Positions 55,019 through 64,000 of a stretch of 64,000 nucleotides of DNA are shown here, piece after piece. Source of the DNA: Quercus robur (lineage: Eukaryota > Streptophyta > Magnoliopsida > Fagales > Fagaceae); the NCBI RefSeq assembly GCF_932294415.1, contig NC_065535.1:94566862-94630861 (forward strand), read 5' to 3'. Numbering within the stretch: position 1 is the first letter of the stretch; each line of letters begins with the position of its first letter. The notes beneath the pieces were generated by a model. That model was given only the letters and a program-made list of their open reading frames with translations. It did not search any database and was not told the origin of the DNA. Made by a program: the position numbers and the translations under genes.

Positions 55019-56250
55019 ACTAGGACTGATATCAAGTCGGGTTGGGTTGGTTTTATTGCCACCAGCAACCCGACCCGATAAAAATCGAGTTTATCAGGGT
55101 GAAACCTGACCCAACCCGAAAAGTACGGGTCGTAGGTTGGGTCGGGTATTAGGTCAGGTCTGTCCTTTTTTTTTCAAATTGTGTGAAGGTGAAACTGTGA
55201 AAGGCCTAAAGAAACATTGAAATAGCCACCACTTTAATGAGCTATTAATGAGGAAAAAAATTATTTACTCTATTACTCAAACTTGCCATTTAAAAATTGT
55301 CATGGTTTTATTTTTTTTTTTTTAAACTTCCATGTATGAAGGATCTCCACTTTTTATGATAATAAATGTTAATTCCTTTTTCTTTATCAAGTTAATGCAT
55401 GCCTGTTTAGGCAATATTTTTATTGAAATTATTTTACTAATTTAGTGATTTGCATTAATGTGAAAAATTAAATTGAATAATTTATTTATTGTCATATAGG
55501 CTTAATGGTCGTGATTTCTTGATTAGGCAACAAAAATCGTGAGTCCAATTATAGGAAACCCAAAAAATTTATTAAACAGAAAAAAACAAGAAGCTTTTGT
55601 TCATGTTTTGAATGATTCCTTGATCTAATCAAAATAAAAAATATATATTAGTGCTTGACGGGGGGAAACATTTTTCCGGTAACTGGATTATGGGAAAGCT
55701 ATAACAACATCACATGCCTATTTAATTACTTCTAACAATATCTATCATCAATTCACCCAACATAGTAGTCTCAAAACTATTGAATTCCTTTTTCAAATAT
55801 TCGAAGGAACATGAAGCCAAGACATTGACAAACATAACAAAGAGCACCAAAGACTAAATATAACACATGCATTAAGTAATTATACCTAATAGAGGGCTTC
55901 TTGATTCTCAAAAAAAAAAAAAAAAAAAAAAAATAGAGGGCTTCCCTCTGATGCCTGCTGAAGCTCAGCAATATCTGAGCCCGGATTCGAGTTCCTCATT
56001 GAATGAGAAATAAAATTTACCTTTTTTGTTTACATCAGCACTAGCTTAGTTTGGAAATATACTTTCCAATAAGAAACAAGATCCTTGATATAATTAGGAC
56101 CGAAATAAAATCTTTTTTAAACAAAAATTTGACTTTCACTATGGAAAATATTATTGTTAGAGTTGTTCCTTTTTTGTAAATTCCAATTATTTTATTATCA
56201 TTTTCACCTTCATTTGGATGGAAAGTATTGTCATTAGAAAATTATGCTAG

Positions 56251-56289
<39 letters not shown>

Positions 56290-56481
56290 AGATTCACAGA
56301 CGAAAGATGGACAGTGTTTTTTTATTTTTTTTTTAAGATAGGTCGGGTCGGGTCGGACCCGAAACCAACCCGAACCCAAGACAGACCCGAATATTGGACC
56401 CGAACCGACCCAAGCATCCATTCAACCGACCCAAGATCCTTCGGGTCGGGTCGGATCGGCCGGGTCTATGCTCAGGACTAT
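55019..56481. mobile_element. putative hAT-like element with GGGTCGGG ends
   Basis: Opens CTAGGACTGATATCAAGTCG and closes CTATGCTCAGGACTATAAC, so TAGGACTGA/TCAGGACTA are inverse. Both sub-ends are full of GGGTCGGGT/ACCCGACCC words. The outer duplication is unclear (ATAAC on both sides). The middle is AT-rich with poly-A/T tracts. No transposase. Confidence 0.5.
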
Positions 56482-56734
56482 AACAATGATTTTTTTTTTT
56501 TTTTTTGGTTGGTAAATTTCATTTTAAATAATATACTTTACGGGCGATTTCAAATTTAAACATATAAATTTAAAAGTTTCGATTTAAAACTGTTACAAAT
56601 TTAGACCTTATAGACTTATGGTCTCCTTGCTTTCAAACTAAATCCTAAAATTTTAAATTATATCAATTTTAACCTTAAATATTTTGATATTGATTTTGGG
56701 GTTTGATTTAGGTTGAAATTGGGTTGTGGCCATG
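56482..56734. other. short AT-rich spacer
   Basis: No coding features; lies between the putative element and the third copy of the cysteine-rich promoter. Confidence 0.4.
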
Positions 56735-57400
56735 TCACTATTTTGCCAAATCACTAAAGATCTCCTCAAATTTAAGCTCTATTTATAAAAAATAAAAATA
56801 AAAAATAAAAAATTAAAACTCAAACTGTAGTGATTTCACGTGTGCTTTGTTTTCAAAAATAAGGTTAGTGATCAATGTAAATTATGTATACAAATAATAA
56901 ACAGAAGCACAAATACTTACCGAGTTTTCGCCACAACAATTTCCTTGATCACCACAAAAACAACAACAAGAATCACATGAGCCACCGTCACAACTACAAT
57001 CACAATTACTAGTACAGTCATCATCACAGTTACTAAACTCATCACTCATCTTGAAAGGACCTAGTTAAAGCTTCAAGAAAAATTCATACATAGGAGAGAG
57101 ACTGAGAGATCAGGGTCTTCAATCTTATATAAATCAACACAACTATGGCTTTTTAAGGTTTCTCTTTACCAATTCTATTTGGAATTGGATTACTTGTTCT
57201 ATGTGGACTACGGCATCTTAAGGTATTTGGTTTTCCTAAATATTAGCACCATGTCGGTGACAAAATATTAGCACAATGCGAGTCCATATCAAGTTTAACA
57301 AAAATAAAAATTAATTTGAAGAAAAAAAATTGAACTAGAAATCTAATAAATGAAAGACGTGTATAAAAATAATTACCCCTAAATAAATGAGAGATATTGT
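56735..57400 (-). repeat. second duplicate of cysteine-rich gene promoter and exon 1
   Basis: Begins inside the parent intron (CACTATTTTGCCAAATCACT) and runs through exon 1 and the promoter to ATTAGCACAATGCGAGTCCA. It shares with the 51-kb copy the downstream text AATAAATGAGAGATATTGTT, so those two derive from one another rather than separately from the parent. Confidence 0.85.
56921..57049 (-). pseudogene. copied cysteine-rich exon 1, frame open
   Basis: 129 bases: one codon shorter than the parent (one Cys lost from the CCCC run) and still in frame to a GTAAGT donor, with TATA box at 57124-57133. Exon 2 is absent within the window, so a full product cannot be made unless it splices to something new. 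Confidence 0.75.
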
Positions 57401-59052
57401 TGGATATTTTTATAAAAAATATTATATTTATTTTAATACTCATTTATGTGTATCAATTATCCCTTAATGTCAGATACGTTGATTGCTAAATTTTGAAATT
57501 CAAATATAATTCAAAATTTGAATAGTTTTTGTCAATGGTTTTAATCAGGAAATTTATGAACATTAACGTGATATTAATACCATAATTGCCAGCATATTTG
57601 GTTTTATTACAAATATATACTTTCCATTCTAAACGTTTTGTATTCAAACGTTCTTATTTGAATATAACATAATAACATCATATATGGAAGATTTTTCAGC
57701 ACTTAAATGTACAACTATTGCTGAATTATTTTATGTTACCATATATACACAAGTATTTACTATAAACACATTTTTATTTTTGAATTAGAAAGCTCCAGAC
57801 TTTTCAAAAACAATTTTTTATTCTTTTTATTTTTTATTTTTTTTTATTGTCCAAAACACTTACCATCTATTGCTTCTTACTACTCACAAAAATATTCTAT
57901 CTTTTACAAAATTTTCTGGGAAAAGAAAGTACTATAGGGAGTTTATATCCTACGAGCAGTGTAGGCTCGCAGTGTAGTATTATTCAGACAGATCTAGTAC
58001 CTACTCAATGTGGGAATTAACAGTTAACATATGCCCACAAAATGCTTCCAAGTTTCAAATCATTGGCAACTCACATTTCAAATCGTTGTCTTAGGGTGCT
58101 ACAATCTCCTGCACTCAAATTTCTGATCAGTCCACATTACGTTGCAGTTCTCCTGAGCTACTAGAAGCTACCAAGTTACTTTGTACTATTGATCACAACC
58201 CAAAGACAAACTAGCTTCACTCATGTAATAACTTAAAGTGGACTAGTTGTAATTGGAACTTCTAGTAATCACTTGTATATCATACGCAATGTGGAATGCG
58301 GTGACGACTCCACAATGCCTTCACATTTTAAATCATTGGCAACGTAATCCTTAGCACAAGGTAGCATGAGAAACAATTTTCATGTGCTTCATATGATATT
58401 GCATTGCAAGCGTCAAGGGAAGAAGTTTGACCACCATTAGTTTTGGAAAGTATTAGCAAACTCAACAATGCCTGTATCTGAAAATCCATTTCATTGAGTC
58501 TTTTTATGGAGAGACAAATTACTATGTCAACTAATAATGTGTTCTATTCTCAAATTACTCTGAAGGTTGACACTCTGAAATATAGCTATACAAGAAGTAT
58601 ACATCTAATATTATGATTAACCAAACTCCTGCCCTGCTTAAGCATACTGAATATAGGCTTAGTCAACAGCAAGACTGCTAATAAGTATGACAAATTGAAA
58701 GAATAGGGATTATGATCACCCATTTTGAATAAGCAAGCCAACTAACTTTTATATGCATCAGCTCATATGGTATCAAAGACTAAAATTCTTACACAAGGAC
58801 TACTAATGTTCTTATTGTTTAGTCTCTTCTATCTACTGTAATAGAATCTAACAAAGAAATTTGGACTGGGTCATATTGCTCTCTTCCTAATTAGATTGCA
58901 TTAGCACTTCTATTCTATGTCTCCAGAAATGTGAAATTATTTATCAGAAAAGAAGACATTTGTGGACTGATGAATTCCTGGCCATTATCAACAACATTAT
59001 TGTGTTCATCAAACCAGAAATAAATAAATAAAGGATGGAGCATGAAAGGTAC
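57401..59052. other. no gene; 3' flank of the CASTOR/POLLUX exons
   Basis: I searched the minus strand here for the expected terminal exons of the channel (the GNEM-like and RKWSLDDVF-like words) and saw none. A local repeat (TTCCAAGTTTCAAATCATTGG and similar at 58050, 58323) is present. Confidence 0.5.
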
Positions 59053-62000
59053 CTTCCCTGCAAACAGCTCCTCAAGAACGCGATTTATTTGCTTGTCTTC
59101 AGCCACCATTGCTAGTGCCATACTGACCAGTTCATTTGATAACACATAGTCACTAATTCTGGACACTGACACCAGGTTTCTTGTCCTAGAATCCAGGATT
59201 TCACTAAGAATTATTGATTTGTCTGAAGCATTCTGCATTTGACGGATCCAAGAGCTGTGAGAGAACCCAGAGAACCGTAAAGAAGTTGAATTTCTATCTT
59301 TGTGTTGAAGACGCTCTGACTGCAATCCATGAGATAACACGCAGATTTTATCAGCAGTCAGAAGTGAGAAATCCGTATGTACAATGACAATGTATGGTGG
59401 TTATAAAAGTTTTGGTTGAGCTATAAACAAAAAGGACAATCACAAACTTAAAACACTAGAACACTCAAACAAAATATTGCAATTGTAGCTACCTGTATAT
59501 CTCGTATAAGAAGAAGAGTGGCAAGAGATCGTGAATCAGCTTGCACAACAGAGTCCTCCAGCAATTCATCTGCAAGAATTAAAATCTGTCCGTTTAGAGT
59601 TAGTAAGTTATTAAAGAATTAACAAAAGAAATTTCCAGAAGTTTTTGTTCATACTCAAAAAGGGGAAAATCTGCTTTGTAAATTAACTACCATGCTAATT
59701 AGATGTTGTGAATAGCTTATATAAGTTAGTATGTATGGATGTAGCATGTATGGATGCGGCATAGAAGCCCCCGGTTTTAATTTTGGCATAAGTATTTTGT
59801 AGCAGATCAATATGTTAGAAAGAGGATTGGTTGTATGATGAAGTTTAGGGAAAAATTCTACATACACTGAAATTCCAAGCAAAATGAGTTGTCTAGTTCT
59901 GTTTCCAGAGACATACATTCTACATTTCAGATTTGTTTCCATGATTTTCAACCTAACTGCAGAACGGTTTTGTTCACCTATCTTTTAAAGCCATTAATTC
60001 AGTTAACTGTTAGGTCTAGTAAGGCCCTAAATTCATTCAACTTTCAAACATCATCAAGATTCACCAATTTACATTAATTATATTAGAAGCCATCTCTAAA
60101 AAGCACACATATATTAGAATCCTAATGTTTTTTCAACTTCCATCAATATCCATCAATCTCATGGTAGTCCAAGAATCCTCACTATAAGCCTAACCTGCAA
60201 ATCATGATCTTGCACTTTCAAAACCCAATGTTACACACAAACTTCCAATCCATCCAGACTTAACAACAACAAAGCCTAAATCCCAATTTTTTTGGGGTTG
60301 GCTATGGATCCTCAACAAGATTAATCAGGATCGGCTATACATATTCTTTTCCTCCATTCTATTCAATCCAAAGTCATAGCTTTCGTTACTTCCTTAATTG
60401 ACAAGTCCTTATAATTACTTCTACTGATGTTATTTTTAATCTTTCTTTACCTTAAGTCCTCTAATTTTTCTTTTTTCCAATGTTGTTATACTAAAAAAAA
60501 CACACACACACACACACAGGGAATACCAAAGAAGACTTACAGAATCAAATTTCTCTAAAGGAAGATTCTCTAAATGCCGTCTAATGACAGCATTCCCCTC
60601 ATGATGGACAAGTTCTATGTTCTCTAATCTAGATACATCAAGTCCACCATCAGCCAGCTTCTTCTCTCTTTCTTTTGCTGGAACCTCATTAAACATCCAC
60701 AGTTGCGAACCTGGAGCCAAACATGCCTCTAGAACCTGAAAAATGGCAAACCACTGATAAAGTTGGAGCTCCATATTGAAGGGTTACAGAGCCAGTTTCC
60801 ATATTGCTTGATGACTATTTTAATTTTCTTAATTTATTTATTTCTTTAATATTTAACTGGTAACTTGTCTCTGTTTTTGTATATTAGTATGAAAACCTCA
60901 GATTTCTTATACTATGTTCACCATGCACAACTTACCTAAAAAAGCTAGGAGGTTATAGTAAAAATGAATTGAATCATGTGACACAAAATTTATTTTATAT
61001 GTGTAAGCAAGTTACCATAATCATATCATCAATGTCACGACGCCAGCCACAAAACAATATACACTCAGGATATTTTGGAGGGTCGGCTATTTTTGGAAAA
61101 AGACCCCTACGTACCTGCAAAAAGGACAGAGCATGAATGAGATAAGGAAAGACAACTGAAATTTTTTTTTCTACAACAAACCATCAAACATGATGAACAT
61201 AAAAACATAATCATTATTTTTCATATACCTATAGGTGAAAATATGAAAATATAATAAAGATCAGACCCAGTGGTTATCAATAGACCGCTTTCTGTCAATC
61301 TATAAATACACATGTCTACAGGTAAACACAACATGGAAAGATCAACTTGTTCACATTGATTTTTTTCACTATATTATAGTGACATATCACCAATAGAAAC
61401 TCAACATAAAATTTATCTACTACAAATAGATTATACTACATGACATATAAACGTTGGACATCTGTGCTTCTGAGCTTCATATCAAATCCAATAGCAGCTC
61501 AAACAAAAGGGGTGGCCCTCTTGACACCAAAAAACCTGCACCCCAATTTCATATCCCAGACCTGCCCACTTTAAAACAGAGTGGTAACACTTGGACAGAA
61601 GGCTAATGATGGCTGGATCTTTTCAATTTCCCAAACGAACATCATGAAATTACAAAGCCAAATGTAAGAATTTAGTCAGACATAAAGTTTTGTAACTTCC
61701 TAAGCTGCAACTATCAATTTGAAAAAAATACACGTACACGGTTCGCTGCTACATGGATTTAGAAAAGAAAACAAGATGGAAAAATTACCTCTGGAGGGTG
61801 ATCTGGAGCATAAGTGTCATCATCTTCAGCTATAACAAGGACTTCATCCCCTTCTTTCAAAACATAATCATCATCTGGATTTATGGCTATCTTTCCGCCT
61901 TCAGCAGCCACCTTAATTCCACAGGGAACTGCATCAGGAAATGAAATAAGAACATCTTTAAAATGCAGACCATCCAACTCAGGCCACCTTTTGATATAAA

Positions 62001-64000
62001 ATTCAGCATTCTCAAACCCCAATATATCCTCCCATATCTGCCAAAAGAAGGGGAATTGAATAGATCAAAAAAATGTAGTTTAAATTTAGAATTCAAGGGG
62101 ACCTAAAATTGTAGAAGAGAGGCTGTATAATTCATAGGTTTCATGTCATACAATATGACAAATGTGATATTCATATAATTAGAAACAGAATAGAAAAACA
62201 TTAGTACTTATGACCACAAGACAGCCATGTTTTCTGTGTGCTTTTCTTTCTGAAGAATTTTTAACCAAAATCTGTTGATGAGACTCATCAATTTAATAAT
62301 TAGTATTGTTAATTGAGTCTCATTAATTAGCCTCATCACTGTCCTATTAGACATCTCCTCATGATAACTGCCTCTACTTGACTTTTCCAATGAATCATCT
62401 CCTTTCTCTCATTAAGGACGTATTTAACTTCTACTGTATTATTTATAAATTACACAAGCACTACGGCTCAGTTATTTACAATTAAGATTACAACCGCTAC
62501 ATGCCTATTTGATTTGCAATTCATACTAAGAATTTTTTTTCATTTTTAAAAGTCATTTAACATTTTAATTTAGTTAACTGAGAACAGAAAATTCAAATAA
62601 CCTGACCATCTCAACTTAAGATAGTAATTTAACTGAGATTTTTCTAAAAAATCTACCAAGTTGATACCAATCTTTTCACATTTGCTTGTCATCTTTATGT
62701 ACAGACAATTTGTTTAAAGACATAATGTTATTACCTTGCATAAACTTCACCACTAATTATTTATTATTGTTGGTCTTAAATAACATATACTGTAATTCAA
62801 CTTTAAATTAAATACATGACTAATAAAATTGATTTAAATAAAAAAAACATGTGTGTCAAACAGGTTTACAAGCTAGTTTGGAATTCAGTATGATGCTACA
62901 CTGACAGAATAGCAGACAAGGATTTACATGTTAAACCCCCTACAACTACAAGAGACCCACAAAGTGAACACATTCTGCCCAAAATAACAGACCAGAATAA
63001 TTGGCCCAAGAATGAAATGACAAGATTACTTAAAATTGATTTTGTATCACCACCGCATTCAAGAGAAGTTAAACAGAGAGAACTGAGAAAACATGCTGAT
63101 GTACACAAAGCAGAATGCTGGATTATAGGTAACTATGGAAAGGCAGAGGTCTCTCATTTTTTTTCCTCATTTGAGTCTGGCTCTAATTAAGAACAATCAA
63201 TGTCAAATTTATAAGAACTTGAAACTAAGAGTGGAGCTCACTAAAGAAAATTTGTTACACAAGCATGAAAGTAGTTTGATGCAAAACATTTAGAAGAACC
63301 TAGGAGTGCAATTAAACACCCCCCCTCCCCCTCCCACATGCACACACCCAGCAAAGATAAGTTAGAAATTAAAAAAAAAAAAAAGAGGGGGGGGGGGGGG
63401 TGGGGGGAGGTTGGCTAAGTCACTGGCTTCAAATTTGTGAGAGAAATGTAACTATAGCATAGCAAGTAACCTGTGCAAGGCCTGGTTGTAGAGCACATTG
63501 TATCATCAAGCGCCCAATTACATCACGTGCAACTACTGTTTCAATAAGATCCCCTCCAACAAGTTTCACCAGGGGCTCATTATCAATGTCACTCATCTCC
63601 ACAACAACATGACCCCTTACACCCTCTTTCACTCCAGTGAGACTGAGCACAACCCTCAAAGCACGTGCATCACTCTGTTAACAAATATATGAACATATAA
63701 GTTATTTTGTTTCAAAGAAACAATATAAATCACTGAGAAGCATAAGGACATTGAGAATTGGTAGTAACCAGATCAGAACTTTCATGTGACACTAATACAA
63801 TGATAGCACGTGCCTTTGAAACTGAGACCTGTGAATATGGAGAGGGAAAAAATCTGAATGAAAGATGTATTTTTTAAAAGATGATGAAAGTAAAAGAGCA
63901 ATCAACTACAGTGATCAGGGAAAAAAAAAAAAGAGCGGGGGAGAAGGAATCTTAGATACCAAAAAGTACCTTCTTTAAGTCAGCCAGTATAAGAGGACTG
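59053..64000 (-). CDS. CASTOR/POLLUX-family ion channel, partial
   Basis: Eight exons: 63970-64000 (runs off the window), 63769-63828, 63471-63674, 61789-62037, 61016-61114, 60541-60735, 59493-59585, 59053-59319. All join in phase 0 with normal GT/AG sites and no stops. Words: SPLILADLKK, VSVSKARAIIVL, RVVLSLTGVKEGVRGHVVVE, VKLVGGDLIETVVARDVIGR, IKVAAEGGKIAINPDDDY, EGDEVLVIAEDDDTYAP, ILFCGWRRDIDDMIM, KLADGGLDVSRLENIELVHH, ADSRSLATLLLIRDIQ, VLSNELVSMALAMVAEDKQI. These are the cytosolic RCK-like half of nuclear-envelope cation channels (Lotus CASTOR/POLLUX, Medicago DMI1) needed for symbiotic nuclear calcium spiking. The pore half lies beyond the right edge. After ...VLEELFAGK no further exon is seen, so about 70 C-terminal residues are missing; the motif after IIVL (VSHESSDL) departs from the usual AED-type acidic turn. 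Whether CASTOR or POLLUX is not resolved. Confidence 0.85.
60261..60425 (-). mobile_element. RTE-type LINE 3'-end remnant
   Basis: AACAACAACAAAGCCTAAAT, then CCCAATTTTTTTGGGGTTGG and CTATGGATCCTCAACAAGAT, is the inverse of the well-known plant RTE 3' terminus, which ends in TTG repeats. It lies in a channel-gene intron. No coding part remains. Confidence 0.55.
63386..63411. repeat. G-rich tract in channel-gene intron
   Basis: A run of about 14 G, then TGGGGGGAGG, preceded by poly-A and by a C-rich run at 63321-63334. The G run and C run could pair. Confidence 0.7.

Overview
The window is nuclear DNA of a flowering plant. It is AT-rich and intron-split, carries many poly-A and poly-T runs, and mixes gene fragments with Tourist-like and hAT-like MITEs, tRNA-derived SINEs, an L1 LINE and a copia-type LTR element. 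A woody eudicot fits the repeat style, possibly Fagales, but that is an impression and not a demonstrated identification. No bacterial, organellar or viral features were seen.

Layout. 1-700 holds what looks like the last intron, last exon and 3' UTR of a plus-strand gene. 1250-1850 is a three-unit tandem repeat. 2460-10420 is a cluster of secreted defensin-like (DEFL) cysteine-rich peptide genes. One copy is intact (9281-10308), one is damaged (4108-4960), and two are remnants (2683 and 7627), the former with a SINE between TATA box and ATG. Three Tourist-type MITEs sit between the copies. 11.5-14.6 kb holds two hAT-type elements, the second inside a repeat-rich unit. 15.3-23.1 kb is a plus-strand bromodomain gene with two opposite single-base frameshifts and a 390-bp near-identical duplication of an acidic exon. 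An intact DEFL gene on the minus strand (25376-26966) has a hAT MITE in its intron. A two-exon gene for an unrecognised cysteine-rich protein follows (27981-29172, minus).

29.4-34.4 kb is a large inverted duplication of an unrecognised gene start. Its centre holds a Harbinger-like transposon carrying a DEAD-box helicase fragment, followed by a 61-bp minisatellite. A decayed L1 LINE (34.4-39.8 kb, minus) sits against the outer arm. A young LTR retrotransposon (40145-48526, minus) with 1114-bp LTRs and a GTTTG target duplication comes next. It codes for a copia-like Gag and a second, apparently spliced, protein but has no pol. It interrupts a locus that ends in a broken PfkB-type sugar or nucleoside kinase fragment (49.4-50.6 kb). 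The promoter and first exon of the cysteine-rich gene recur at 51.5 kb and 57.0 kb. 52-57 kb is mostly MITEs and repeats. 59053-64000 carries eight in-frame exons of a CASTOR/POLLUX-family nuclear-envelope ion channel (minus) running off the right edge, with its usual last exons not visible.

There is no operon logic here. The unifying theme is segmental duplication and transposon insertion reshaping small cysteine-rich genes. The likely functional genes are the two DEFL genes, the cysteine-rich gene at 28-29 kb and perhaps the CASTOR/POLLUX gene. The bromodomain gene is functional only if its indels are sequence errors.
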